From Elusimicrobiota bacterium (GTDB taxonomy: Bacteria; Elusimicrobiota; Elusimicrobia; FEN-1173): DNA of 64,000 nucleotides. Where the stretch lies: positions 1 to 64,000 of the forward strand of contig JADJZR010000002.1 of assembly GCA_016715645.1 (NCBI GenBank). Reading direction: 5' to 3'. Below are positions 49,888 through 57,925 of this stretch, piece after piece. Position 1 is the first letter of the stretch; each line of letters opens with the position of its first letter. The position numbers were made by a program, and so were the translations under genes. The notes below the pieces were generated by a model that searched no databases, was not told the origin of the DNA, and was given only the letters and a program-made list of their open reading frames with translations.

Positions 49888-50652
49888 TCAGCAACACACT
49901 CTCTTTGTCCGACCGCTCACAAAATCCCGGAATAATGATTCCGATTGGTTTTCGGGTTCTCCCAACCGGTAAACGAACCCGTCAAAATAATCGATTAACT
50001 GCTGGGTGCTCAGTTTCAAAGTTTTAGCCGCTTTTTGGGCCACCCGCTCTCGGTTTCGATCGAAATCAGTCAAAGCTGAGTTGAGGGAATCCGTCAGTTC
50101 TTCCCGAAGGTAGCGAGGAACTGTTCGCCGCACCACCCAGCGGGCAAACACAAAGGGGCCCTTGTGCCAGGCGTGCCACTCTTGCGCCAGGTCTGTCACG
50201 TGGGGAAATTCCCGCCGAAGGGCTTCGGAAGGGGCCAGCGCGTCGTCGCCAATCACCAACCGCCCCTCGTCCGAGTCAGAAAACCCCACCTGAAGCTGAA
50301 TGGTAAATCCTTCGCGGAATTCCATCAGCACTTTGAATAACTGAGCCGAAGTGGCTGTTTGGTCTGTCACGCCGATGCGGGCGCCGTTCAGCTGGTCCCA
50401 AGGACGCTTCGAAAAAAGGAACACGCTCATGGCTCGCCGTTTGACAGCGATGCCAAAGGGTTCCAAGGACTCAAACTGATCTTCTAGCCGCCACGCCTCT
50501 ACCACCGGAAGAACGCCCGCGTCAATTTTGCCCGCCTCAGCCCATTGGCCCAACATCCGGGGGGAAGGGCAGGCCACGGTATTCCAAGGCGACCCCAACC
50601 TAAAGGGCAGGGTGTTCGTGTAATCAAGCTCCCCAATTCGAAAATCCATCAT
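49888..50652 (-). CDS. mqnA: Chorismate dehydratase (MqnA)
   Basis: 254 residues with the MqnA/MqnD periplasmic-binding-like fold. Features include the N-terminal IGELDYTNTLPF, GKIDAGVLPVVEAWRL, IGVTDQTATSAQL and LVIGDDALAPS. It dehydrates chorismate to 3-enolpyruvylbenzoate, the first step of the futalosine pathway. The ATG overlaps the mqnE stop. The stop (TGA, 49890-49888) lies inside the target duplication created by the adjacent MITE-A. Confidence 0.92.
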   Translation of the reverse strand: MMDFRIGELDYTNTLPFRLGSPWNTVACPSPRMLGQWAEAGKIDAGVLPVVEAWRLEDQFESLEPFGIAVKRRAMSVFLFSKRPWDQLNGARIGVTDQTATSAQLFKVLMEFREGFTIQLQVGFSDSDEGRLVIGDDALAPSEALRREFPHVTDLAQEWHAWHKGPFVFARWVVRRTVPRYLREELTDSLNSALTDFDRNRERVAQKAAKTLKLSTQQLIDYFDGFVYRLGEPENQSESLFRDFVSGRTKRVCC

Positions 50653-51758
50653 ACCGTTCCCGTTAAAACGGTTTCAGGTTCTACTCCAAACACCTTTACC
50701 ACCTCATACAACGCATCCCGTTCCACAGGGATACACCCCGCTTCCCGAATAATCCGAACCAACCGATCCCGGGCCATGCCCACAGGCGTCTGGGCCTTGG
50801 CCGCGTGCATAATGCGTTCTTCCAAAATGGTGCCGTCCACGTCGTCGGCGCCAAAGCGAAGCGCCATAGAACAGGTTTCCTCTCCCACGGTGACCCAATA
50901 GGATTTGATGTGGTCAAAGTTGTCCAACAAAAGCCGAGATACGGCGATGGTTTTCAAATCGTCGATGGAGGAAGTCTGCCGTTCGACAATGCCCGTCTGA
51001 CCCGGCTGAAACGCCAGGGGGATAAACGAAAGAAATCCGCCAGTCTTGTCCTGTAAATCCCGAAGTTTCATCATATGGTCCAACCGCTCGTCAATGGTTT
51101 CGATATGGCCGTACAACATGGTGGCGTTAGACCGAATCCCCAGTTCATGGGCCGTGCGATGGACTTCCGACCATTTCGCCCAGCCAATTTTAAAGGGAAA
51201 CAGGGCTTTGCGAACCCGTTCGCTAAAAATCTCCGCCCCACCGCCCGGCAAACAAACAAGCCCTTCGTCTTTAAGCCGTTGGAGAATCGCCCGAATGGGC
51301 GTTTTCTCTTTGCGGGCAAAAAAGTCGATTTCCACCGCCGTGTAAGCCTTCAATTGAATCTGGGGGTAAGCTTTCCGAATCACCCGAAGCACGTTGAGGT
51401 AATCATCAAACGACCATTTGCTGTAAAGCCCGCCGACGATGTGCACTTCGCGCAAATCCGGCGAAAGCCGGTCCAAGATGTCTTTTTCGGAAAGCACATA
51501 GGCGTTGGCTTTGCCCTCTTTGGTGGCGTAATCGCAGAACTTGCAAGACAACACACAAATGTTGGTGGGGTTAATCTGCCGATTAAACACAAACGTCGCC
51601 CGCCGCCCATGCCGCCGTTGCCGAACCTGGTCCGCCATCCACCCCACGCCCAGGAGATCCGGACTGGCAAACAGGGCCCGCCCGTCGTCGATGTCGAGAC
51701 GGTCGCCCCGTTCCATTTTATCCCAAATAAGCGGAAGTTTTTTGTCTGTAAAAATCAC
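50649..51758 (-). CDS. mqnE: Aminofutalosine synthase (MqnE)
   Basis: 369 residues. The radical SAM cysteines are Cys68, Cys72 and Cys75 (NICVLSCKFC). VHIVGGLYSKWSFDDYLNVLR, LPGGGAEIFSERVR, TMLYGHIET and FGADDVDGTILEE are typical of MqnE. It joins 3-enolpyruvylbenzoate to S-adenosylmethionine to give aminofutalosine. First gene of the minus-strand mqnE-mqnA-mqnC-ferredoxin operon. A PIN toxin gene ends 5 bp upstream and could share its transcript. Confidence 0.94.
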   Translation of the reverse strand: MIFTDKKLPLIWDKMERGDRLDIDDGRALFASPDLLGVGWMADQVRQRRHGRRATFVFNRQINPTNICVLSCKFCDYATKEGKANAYVLSEKDILDRLSPDLREVHIVGGLYSKWSFDDYLNVLRVIRKAYPQIQLKAYTAVEIDFFARKEKTPIRAILQRLKDEGLVCLPGGGAEIFSERVRKALFPFKIGWAKWSEVHRTAHELGIRSNATMLYGHIETIDERLDHMMKLRDLQDKTGGFLSFIPLAFQPGQTGIVERQTSSIDDLKTIAVSRLLLDNFDHIKSYWVTVGEETCSMALRFGADDVDGTILEERIMHAAKAQTPVGMARDRLVRIIREAGCIPVERDALYEVVKVFGVEPETVLTGTV

Positions 51759-51763
51759 GCGAT

Positions 51764-52141
51764 TTAAGGTCGGAAGGGGATCAACCGAAGATCGGCGATC
51801 GGGCGAAAATATTTGACGTTGCCGGTGACCAGGGGAAGATTGTTTTCGACAGCGGTCGCCGCAATGATCGCGTCTCCCGATCGGAGATTGTGAGAAAGCG
51901 AAAACTGTTCAATATAGACCAGGGCGCGATGGCCAATATTTTCACTCAACGGAAGAATCTCAAACCCAATATCCCGGATCGCTTTTTGGATGGCGAGGTG
52001 TTGACCCTTGTGTTTTGCCCCCTGCAGGAGTTCCATATAAGATTGAATCGACAGAGTCCTCCGATCCGAGTCGTAGACGAGACTGTCTGCCTTGGAATTT
52101 CCCCGTTGGAGCCAGATCACGACGTCCGTATCAAAGATCAC
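51764..52141 (-). CDS. vapC: PIN-domain ribonuclease toxin (VapC family)
   Basis: I place the start at GTG 52141 (VIFDTDVVIWLQRG), the usual VapC N-terminus, with GGGGTGGA 7 bp upstream. An ATG at 52165 would add 8 residues. The PIN acidic set is complete: Asp in FDTD, Glu in SYMELLQGA, Asp in SGDAIIAATAV and Asn in TGNVKYF. About 125 residues. It would cleave RNA, often tRNA or rRNA, when released from its antitoxin. The gene overlaps the upstream antitoxin by about 11 bp, the standard VapBC order. Confidence 0.85.
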   Translation of the reverse strand: MIFDTDVVIWLQRGNSKADSLVYDSDRRTLSIQSYMELLQGAKHKGQHLAIQKAIRDIGFEILPLSENIGHRALVYIEQFSLSHNLRSGDAIIAATAVENNLPLVTGNVKYFRPIADLRLIPFRP

Positions 52142-52370
52142 AAAACCGTCCACCCCGAAGTTCATCCATAATTTTGGAGACAGGCCGCCGATCCTTTTTA
52201 TACATTCCAAACAGCGGTGTCTCACTCGGTCTTTTCCGGGACGACTCGCGGCGTGGGGAAATCACCCCTTTTAACTTCCCATGAAAAAAAATATTCACGT
52301 TTTCCTGCCGGTCCAGCGCACGAAAAATCTCCCGTGTTTTGTATCTCAAATCCACGACAGACGCGTTCAT
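52131..52370 (-). CDS. vapB: VapB-like antitoxin
   Basis: 79 residues from ATG 52370, which has a strong AGGAGGGGG 5 bp upstream. The N-terminal MNASVVDLRYKTREIFRALDRQ resembles Phd/YefM-type DNA-binding segments, and NVNIFFHGKLKGVI fits the same fold. The C-terminal basic/aromatic tail (GMYKKDRRPVSKIMDELRGG) would wrap the toxin. It overlaps the PIN gene. Confidence 0.75.
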   Translation of the reverse strand: MNASVVDLRYKTREIFRALDRQENVNIFFHGKLKGVISPRRESSRKRPSETPLFGMYKKDRRPVSKIMDELRGGRFCDL

Positions 52371-52463
52371 AATCCCCCTCCTAAAATGTCTACCAAAACT
52401 ATACATTCGACCCACCCCCCTGTCAAGCGCCTTTTTCGATACGCACGGGCGCGTGAATTCTGG

Positions 52464-52755
52464 GGGACGGTCTTGCATAATTGCGTTTCCTGGCGTGCCG
52501 CTTTTTTCGAAATGAGGTGGAAGCGGTTCAGAGCCATCGAAGGCGAAGTTTTGTGGCTTGGGCGATTGGTTCGTATACAGTGGCTGGGATCAACGACGCG
52601 TTTTCCGAAATGAGGCTGTCCAGAGCTGTCGGGAGATTTTTCTTCACTGTGTCCAACGTTTCCTTCACTAACCGTAAAGGCAGTCGAGCGGAGTCCGCCG
52701 TTTCCCGCCAATGGCCCCCGGTGATTTCGTCAATGCGATAATGTCTGTTTTTTCC
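52464..52755 (-). pseudogene. hipA 3'-end fragment, copy A
   Basis: On the minus strand it encodes KNRHYRIDEITG...TKLRLRWL, nearly identical to the last ~73 residues of HipA at 55669. The downstream flank is GGGGACGGTCTTGCATAATTG. The copy is cut at TTTTTTCC by a MITE-A, so no start or kinase core exists. Confidence 0.85.
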
Positions 52756-52873
52756 GTAACTACTCAGGTCCCTCATCCGCCCCTTCGGGGCACCTTCCCC
52801 CAAGAGGGGAAGGAAAACAAAGATTTTCCCTCTCCTCTCGGGAGAGGGCAGGGTGAGGGGCCTGAGCTGTTAC
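52756..52873. mobile_element. MITE-A, full 118-bp short form, inserted at hipA fragment A
   Basis: Ends GTAACTACTCAGG and CCTGAGCTGTTAC. TTTTTTCC precedes it (52748-52755) and recurs after it (52875-52882, one extra T between), consistent with an 8-bp target duplication. Confidence 0.9.
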
Positions 52874-52973
52874 TTTTTTCCAATAATAGGGCATTTCACT
52901 AAACGCTCCGCCACCCCACAAATCAAATTTTTCGACCCAAGCAATATTTTTTTTCAACGCGCCCATTTTATGT
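52874..52973 (-). other. Unassigned stretch upstream of the Xre-RES operon
   Basis: About 100 bp, A+T-rich. On the minus strand a short frame reads MGALKKNIAWVEKFDLW and runs into the MITE-A. With the element removed it stops shortly after, in a frame different from hipA. It may be a remnant of an unidentified gene. Confidence 0.3.
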
Positions 52974-52974
52974 A

Positions 52975-53003
52975 TTGACATATGTTATGTCATGATGTAG
53001 AAT
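52975..53003 (+). promoter_or_regulatory. Promoter and operator of the Xre-RES toxin-antitoxin operon
   Basis: TTGACA (52975-52980) and TAGAAT (52998-53003) are 17 bp apart. TGACAT (52976-52981) and ATGTCA (52987-52992) form a perfect inverted repeat overlapping the -35 box, a natural site for autorepression by the Xre protein. Confidence 0.75.
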
Positions 53004-53031
53004 GGTGTAAGAAGTTTGAGAGAGGTGAATT

Positions 53032-53376
53032 ATGACGGCAACCCTTGTTCGAGAAGTGCAGGATTTACGAAAGCAACTGGGAATCAGCCAGGAGAAAGCG
53101 GCGTCCGTTTTGCGTGTCACCACAACCACCCTGTCCCGCTGGGCGAACGGAAAAACAACAGAGCCCAGTACCCTTCACCAGGAATGGGGCGAAGCGCTCA
53201 AGGACTTGCTGAAAGATGCGAACGAGGTCATTAACCCGAAAGCGGTGGCCTGGTGGTTCAATACCCCCAACGCCTTGCTCAGCGACCTACGCCCACTGGA
53301 TTTATTGGGAAGCCCCGCGGGATATAAGAAAGTTAAAAATCTTCTCTTCGCCATGCGATGGGGTTTGCCGGTTTGA
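53032..53376 (+). CDS. Xre/MbcA/ParS-type antitoxin
   Basis: 114 residues. An N-terminal helix-turn-helix (LRKQLGISQEKAASVLRVTTTTLSRWANGK, residues ~13-42) is followed by a C-terminal toxin-binding domain. The latter has the family-like NPKAVAWWFNTPNALLSDLRPLDLL. AGAGGTG precedes ATG 53032. The product would bind the operator in its own promoter and neutralise the RES toxin, whose gene starts within its last codons. Confidence 0.88.
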   Translation: MTATLVREVQDLRKQLGISQEKAASVLRVTTTTLSRWANGKTTEPSTLHQEWGEALKDLLKDANEVINPKAVAWWFNTPNALLSDLRPLDLLGSPAGYKKVKNLLFAMRWGLPV

Positions 53377-53915
53377 CCCCCCCTTCACGCGCCCACTTCA
53401 TCACGCGCTTAAAAACGGTGGAAACGGTTCCACTTCGGGGCCATTTCTTTCGACTGGTTCTATCCGTGAATGCCGGCGCCATCGAAGAAACGGGGCCGAG
53501 CTTCGCCGGTGGTGGCCGCTACAACCCGCCTGGCGAATTTGGCGCCCTTTATCTTTCGCAATCCCCCGCCCTGTGCTGGAACGAAAAAATGAAACAGTAT
53601 AACGACCGCGCCGACGCGATCCCACCCCAAACGCTCGGCGAGTTTGACGTTCACATTGCGCGGAGCCTCGATCTCACCGACGAAAGCGTTTTAAAGGTTT
53701 TGGGAACAAAGGTCGAAGACCTCACAGACCTCTTTGACCATAGCCTCCCGCGCATGATCGGCGCGGCCGCCTGGTCCATCGGGATAGAAGCGCTCACATT
53801 TTTTTCTTGCGTTTCCTTCAAAGACGAGACAAAGAACGTCGTCATTTTCAAAGACCACCTCAAGCCCACGTCCAAAGTCGTCTTAGCCAAAACAACCCCT
53901 TACCGTTTCAACTAA
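53358..53915 (+). CDS. RES-domain toxin (NAD-consuming type)
   Basis: 185 residues, starting 19 bp before the antitoxin stop. The RES signature residues are visible: Arg in FFRLVLS, then GGGRYNPPGEFGALYLSQSP with the arginine-tyrosine-aliphatic core, and a late Ser/Asn region. Characterised RES toxins (for example MbcT) deplete NAD+ by phosphorolysis or hydrolysis, arresting growth. Gene order and overlap are those of RES-Xre modules. It is followed by a second hipA fragment. Confidence 0.87.
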   Translation: MGFAGLTPPSRAHFITRLKTVETVPLRGHFFRLVLSVNAGAIEETGPSFAGGGRYNPPGEFGALYLSQSPALCWNEKMKQYNDRADAIPPQTLGEFDVHIARSLDLTDESVLKVLGTKVEDLTDLFDHSLPRMIGAAAWSIGIEALTFFSCVSFKDETKNVVIFKDHLKPTSKVVLAKTTPYRFN

Positions 53916-53940
53916 AATACACCCATGCCAAGAGACCGTT

Positions 53941-54196
53941 AGGGGGACGGTCTTGCATAATTGCGTTTCCTGGCGTGCCGCTTTTTTCGAAATGAGGTGG
54001 AAGCTGTTCAGAGCCGTCGAAGGCGAAGTTTTGTGGCTTGGGCGATTGGTTCGGATACAGTGGCTGGGATCAACGACGCGTTTTCCGAAATAAGGCTGTC
54101 AAGAGCTGTCGGTAGGTCCTTCTTTACTGTGTCCAACGTTTCCTCCATTAACCGTAAAGGCAGTCGAGCGGAGTCCGCCGTTTCCCGCCAATGGCG
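53941..54196 (-). pseudogene. hipA 3'-end fragment, copy B
   Basis: The minus strand encodes WRETADSARLPLRL...TKLRLRRL, matching the last ~60 HipA residues. The flank GGGGACGGTCTTGCATAATTG is shared with copy A, and the next ~40 bp (GCGTTTCCTGGCGTGCCGC and on) match A better than the intact hipA flank. The identity to hipA ends abruptly at AATGGCG. Confidence 0.85.
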
Positions 54197-54204
54197 GATT
54201 CCAC

Positions 54205-54241
54205 GCAAATTGACCCACGTGTCCACGGCAAATTGACCCAC
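54205..54241. repeat. Paired GCAAATTGACCCAC motifs, possible insertion-sequence end
   Basis: GCAAATTGACCCAC occurs at 54205-54218 and 54228-54241. Such short end repeats resemble termini of IS21-like elements, but no istA or istB gene is present. Probably a relic at the junction of hipA fragment B and the ATPase gene. Confidence 0.35.
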
Positions 54242-54341
54242 CTAACCCGGCCAAGAGGGCGGGACCTCTAATTGCCTTGGTAAAGTAGTCGCCAAATCCC
54301 CAGGGTTTCCCACGGCAATACCGGAACGCCAAAAACCCATA

Positions 54342-54375
54342 TTGACAATTTTAATTTCTTACGGTAGAATCGTAA
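54342..54375 (+). promoter_or_regulatory. Promoter and operator-like repeat of the AAA/DUF4143 gene
   Basis: TTGACA (54342-54347) and TAGAAT (54365-54370) with 17-bp spacing. TTACG (54359-54363) and CGTAA (54371-54375) bracket the -10 box as an inverted repeat. Confidence 0.65.
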
Positions 54376-54394
54376 ATAATGCAGGCAATATTCC

Positions 54395-55540
54395 ATGATC
54401 GATAGATTATTTAAGTCGCCAAACCAAAGTTTTTTTCTTTTTGGGCCTCGTGGGACCGGGAAGTCCACCTGGGTTGCGGGGCAATATCCCCGTGCGACTC
54501 GAATTGACCTCTTGGATGACGGGGTCTTTCGGGAATTCAGCGCTAACCCCAACCGGTTGTTGAGCGTGGTCCGCGGATCTCCGCCGCGGGGAACAATCGT
54601 TATTGATGAAGTCCAAAAGCTCCCTGCTTTGCTCAGCCTTGTTCACCTCCTCATGGAGGAGAAAAAGGGGTGGACCTTTGTGCTTACGGGGTCTAACGCG
54701 CGCAAGTTGAAACGGGCGGGGGTGGACCTTTTAGGGGGACGGGCCCTCCTCTGCCATATGCACCCTTTTATGTCCGCTGAGCTTAATGAACAGTTCCATT
54801 TGGAAAAAGCTCTTCAAACGGGCCTGCTCCCTCTTGTGTGGGATTCTCCGGAACCGAAAAAAGTTTTATCTGCTTACATCGGGCTGTATCTGCGCGAAGA
54901 GGTTAAAATGGAAGGGCTGGTTCGTCAGGTCGAAGACTTTTCACACTTTTTAGAAACCATGGCTTTTTCGCACGGAGGCTTGTTGAACCTCAACAACACC
55001 GCCCGGGAAACCCACGTCAAAAGAAGCACCATCGACTCCTACATGAAGATCCTGGAGGATCTTCTTTTGTCCTACAAGGTCCGGGTTTTTACCAAGCGCG
55101 CCAAACGGGAATTGGTGGGTCACGATAAATTTTATTTTTTTGACACCGGAGTTTTCCAGGCACTACGACGTCGCGGCCCCTTTGACCAGTCAGGAGAAAT
55201 CGAAGGACAAGCGTTGGAGGGCCTGGTTGCTCAGCATTTACGCGCGTGGAATTCTTACGGAGAGAACGAACATGAAATCACCTATTGGCGCACGCGGTGG
55301 GGGGTGGAAGTTGATTTCGTGGTTTACGGCCCCAGCGGAATCTGGGCTTTGGAAGTGAAGAGTTCCGACCGGGTTAAATCAGAGGATTTAAGGGGGGTAA
55401 ACGCCTTTTTGGACGACTATCCCGAGGCAAAAGGAATACTTCTCTACCGGGGTACCGCAAGGCTTAAAGAAGGCCGAATCCATTGTCTCCCCGTCGAAAA
55501 TTTTCTGCGAGGATTAACCCCCCAAAAAGAATTAGTGTAG
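54395..55540 (+). CDS. AAA_14/DUF4143 family ATPase
   Basis: 381 residues. The N-terminal P-loop ATPase has Walker A FGPRGTGKST, Walker B GTIVIDEVQKLP and a sensor-like FVLTGSNARKLKR. The DUF4143 C-terminal part ends in a PD-(D/E)XK nuclease-like segment (GVEVDFVVYG...WALEVKSS). These proteins are common orphan accessory ATPases with no proven role, often near toxin-antitoxin modules. It has its own promoter. A related but diverged copy is at 61501. Confidence 0.85.
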   Translation: MIDRLFKSPNQSFFLFGPRGTGKSTWVAGQYPRATRIDLLDDGVFREFSANPNRLLSVVRGSPPRGTIVIDEVQKLPALLSLVHLLMEEKKGWTFVLTGSNARKLKRAGVDLLGGRALLCHMHPFMSAELNEQFHLEKALQTGLLPLVWDSPEPKKVLSAYIGLYLREEVKMEGLVRQVEDFSHFLETMAFSHGGLLNLNNTARETHVKRSTIDSYMKILEDLLLSYKVRVFTKRAKRELVGHDKFYFFDTGVFQALRRRGPFDQSGEIEGQALEGLVAQHLRAWNSYGENEHEITYWRTRWGVEVDFVVYGPSGIWALEVKSSDRVKSEDLRGVNAFLDDYPEAKGILLYRGTARLKEGRIHCLPVENFLRGLTPQKELV

Positions 55541-55544
55541 ACGG

Positions 55545-55668
55545 GGGCGGAGTATCCCAATTGACTTTCTCTCAATCTTCTCAAAAACAAGCCCCAATCG
55601 GAAGGGGACGGTCTTGCATAATTGCCTTTACTGACTTGCCGCGTCTTACGAAATGAGCCGAAATCGGT
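55545..55668. repeat. R-type repeats downstream of hipA
   Basis: GGGGCGGAGTATCCCAATTG with TTTCTCTCAATCTTCTCA (55545-55591) matches 57409-57455. GGGGACGGTCTTGCATAATTG (from 55605) is the flank shared with hipA fragments A and B. No gene is visible in this stretch. Confidence 0.65.
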
Positions 55669-56958
55669 TCAGAGCCGTCGAAGGCGAAGTTTTGTGGCTT
55701 GGGCGATTGGTTCGTAAACAGTGGCTGGGATCAACGACGCGTTTTCCGAAATGAGGCTGTCCAGAGCCGTCGGAAGGTCTTTCTTCACTGTGTCCAACGT
55801 TTCCTCCACCAACCGTAAAGGCAGTCGAGCGGAGTCCGCCGTTTCCCGCCAATGGCGCCCGGTGATTTCGTCAATGCGATAATGTCTGTTTTTTCCAGCC
55901 GCCATGGAAAGTTTCATTCCTTTCCGTTTCAGTTGCCCAGCGGCCGCCCAGGGGTCGGCGGAGAGAACGTCGTAAAGAGGGGCTAATTCAAATCCGGAGG
56001 GACACCACATAAGGCTAAAGTTTTTAGCGTGTCCATCGATCGCGCCCAACAGCCAGAAAAGAACCTGGCCGCGAAAAAAGTCGCGCCGGTCGCGCTCTCG
56101 TTCGTTTGACTCGTTCAATAAATCAAGGACATCAATCACCCCCGGCCCACCGTCGCTTTCGTACTTCTGATCCGCCGACCGACCAAAAGCCTGGCAAAGA
56201 TCTTCCACAGAATTTCGATGGAGCACGTTTCCATTCCAATAACGATCAAACCTCTTCACCACAAGGGCCTTAGTGTTTTGGAACGATCGAATATCCGAGG
56301 GAGCGACGCGCAAACCCAGCCGTTCCAGGAGATGAAGACAAAACCATTCATTTTCGACGGAAAGAGAAACATCCACTCCTCCCAACCCACGCCCCATGGG
56401 GGGTTTAACGATGTGCGTGGTGGGCGTCGACCCGGTCGGCAAGTGCCATTTCCCATTTAATTCAAGAATGGCGGTCTTGTCTTGAACCCCGGCCAACGAT
56501 AGACGAAATTCGGAGTTTTCATGAACACCTAACGGATACGTGTCGAGTTCTCGAAGACAATCGGCAATAGCGGCGTCCGACAACGGACACCCACGCGCTG
56601 CCGTGACCGGTGACGGGGCATCGGTTGCCGAAAGAAATTGGAACGCGCCCACGCAATCTTTGCCGAGCGCACGGAGCAAATCGAAGACGCTTGTGCTCTC
56701 CGCCTGACTTGACCGAGCGAGTCGCTGACGGGTGGCGTGATTCTCCGGCAAGAGGTTGTCGAAATAGTGGTTGACTTCGATCCCTTTGAATTCTTCTTCC
56801 CGCAGAGGCATGGTGCGAGAGAGCGGAACAGCCTGGGGCAACGAAAGCCACGTCGCGTCATAAACAAATCCCAACCCACCCAGGGGTAATACACGCAATC
56901 GGCCCACCCTTCGACCTTCCATGGCCACCTGGAGGGGGGCGCGGCTCGTTCGAGGCAT
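55669..56958 (-). CDS. hipA: HipA-type serine/threonine kinase toxin
   Basis: 429 residues. The nucleotide-binding loop SLAGVQDK (154-161), the ATP-pocket lysine region HIVKPP, the catalytic Asp308 in GAIDGHAKNFS and the metal-binding Asp330 in PLYDVLSA are all present, so the kinase appears intact. HipA phosphorylates glutamyl-tRNA synthetase in E. coli; targets of this homologue are unknown. The ATG overlaps the hipB stop (TAATG reading on the minus strand). Two truncated copies of its 3' end lie 1.7 and 3.2 kb away. Confidence 0.92.
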   Translation of the reverse strand: MPRTSRAPLQVAMEGRRVGRLRVLPLGGLGFVYDATWLSLPQAVPLSRTMPLREEEFKGIEVNHYFDNLLPENHATRQRLARSSQAESTSVFDLLRALGKDCVGAFQFLSATDAPSPVTAARGCPLSDAAIADCLRELDTYPLGVHENSEFRLSLAGVQDKTAILELNGKWHLPTGSTPTTHIVKPPMGRGLGGVDVSLSVENEWFCLHLLERLGLRVAPSDIRSFQNTKALVVKRFDRYWNGNVLHRNSVEDLCQAFGRSADQKYESDGGPGVIDVLDLLNESNERERDRRDFFRGQVLFWLLGAIDGHAKNFSLMWCPSGFELAPLYDVLSADPWAAAGQLKRKGMKLSMAAGKNRHYRIDEITGRHWRETADSARLPLRLVEETLDTVKKDLPTALDSLISENASLIPATVYEPIAQATKLRLRRL

Positions 56959-57203
56959 TATTCCTGATTTGGCTTGGCGGAGATCATCATTTCAACCCCC
57001 AACGCGGCGCAAAGACGAAACACGGTGTTTAATTCTGTGCCGGAAGATCCGTTTTCCACACGGGACACCGTTTCCTGCCGAATACCCGCTTCCTCAGCCA
57101 GTCGTTGTTGAGTCCAACCGCGTCGTTTCCGCCACCGCCGAATGACCTGGCCCATGAGGTCTGCCGATCGAATACCCTGGGGGATCTCGCCCGTCTTTTT
57201 CAA
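56958..57203 (-). CDS. hipB: HipB-type antitoxin
   Basis: 81 residues with a helix-turn-helix of the Xre type (MGQVIRRWRKRRGWTQQRLAEEAGIRQETVSRVENGSS, residues ~17-54). It binds operator DNA and the HipA kinase. It precedes hipA with a 1-bp overlap, the standard order. Its promoter lies about 160 bp upstream. Confidence 0.9.
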   Translation of the reverse strand: MKKTGEIPQGIRSADLMGQVIRRWRKRRGWTQQRLAEEAGIRQETVSRVENGSSGTELNTVFRLCAALGVEMMISAKPNQE

Positions 57204-57353
57204 GGGAGATAACCGGGATTAAACGGAGGGAACTTCGAAATCGATTGGAATAACATGGATGAGTCCTCCCGGACGGACAAGTCCCGTCCACTCACATGAC
57301 ATAATCTACGCATCTATGCCTTATAAATCATAATTAACATAAACGACTCAAAG

Positions 57354-57393
57354 AGCATAAATAAACTTTATGTCTTAAAACGCATTAAGTCAA
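57354..57393 (-). promoter_or_regulatory. hipBA promoter candidate with operator-like repeat
   Basis: On the minus strand TTGACT (57393-57388) and TAAAGT (57370-57365) are 17 bp apart. CATAAA and TTTATG flank the -10 region as an imperfect inverted repeat. The leader to hipB would be about 155 nt; the rest of 57204-57350 shows A+T-rich sequence and a G/C-rich palindromic patch but no gene. Confidence 0.45.
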
Positions 57394-57408
57394 GGCCCGA
57401 GGAAGCGG

Positions 57409-57500
57409 GGGACGGAGTATACTAATTGCATTTCTCTCAATCCTCTCATAAAACAGGACCCATTGCTGGATTCCCGATAAAAGCATTCGGGAGAGACGAA
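57409..57500. repeat. R-type repeat followed by a B-type palindrome
   Basis: GGGGGACGGAGTATACTAATTG with TTTCTCTCAATCCTCTCA, then CTGGATTCCCG...ATTCGGGAGAGACG. Both types recur elsewhere in the window. Confidence 0.6.
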
Positions 57501-57515
57501 TAGGAGGTTGTGGAA

Positions 57516-57869
57516 TTAGGCCCTTGAAAGAAAATTTTCGAGGACAAAAATTTTTCGCACTCTGAAATCCAGAGGACTTTCTGCCAGGGCGATCGCTCGC
57601 AGGCTGTCAAACCCTGAAACAAACCAGGCTTTTGGAGAGGCGGGAACAGATTCAAGCCAGGTCGGGGGGGGAATATTCAATTCTCGGCATAGGGATTCGG
57701 CTGTTGAAGCCAGCAGTGCGTCCAGGGCGGGGTCGCCGGGCGAAAAGGGTTCTTGAAGGGCCAGGAGGTTGTGTTCTTGGCGAAAGTCGTCAACAAAATC
57801 CATCAACGGAATGCGCCAGTGGGCCGGATTGTTCATCATCGCGGCATGGGTTTCTTTTAATGTGATCAT
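57516..57869 (-). CDS. Conserved hypothetical protein, probable partner of a broken small gene
   Basis: 117 residues beginning MITLKETHAAMMNNPAHWRIPLMDFVDDFRQE, acidic and helical, with SPGDPALDALLASTAESLCRELNIP in the middle. No catalytic motif recognised; I know similar proteins only as conserved hypotheticals. Its ATG forms an ATGA overlap with the end of an upstream frame that a MITE-A now interrupts. The two were therefore a coupled pair, which in this island suggests a toxin-antitoxin-like origin (inference). Confidence 0.6.
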   Translation of the reverse strand: MITLKETHAAMMNNPAHWRIPLMDFVDDFRQEHNLLALQEPFSPGDPALDALLASTAESLCRELNIPPPTWLESVPASPKAWFVSGFDSLRAIALAESPLDFRVRKIFVLENFLSRA

Positions 57870-57925
57870 GGACCCACAATCTCCTCAACAAAAAACCGTG
57901 TCGCGGGACGAATAAGACAAATTTC

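Noticed and set aside
52166..52225. Longer PIN-toxin N-terminus
   Set aside because: It would lie within the antitoxin gene. VapC proteins normally begin directly at the VIFDTD strand, and a suitable GTG with a ribosome site exists there.
54196..54245. Complete IS21-type insertion sequence
   Set aside because: Only paired end-like motifs are present; there is no istA or istB coding sequence within reach.
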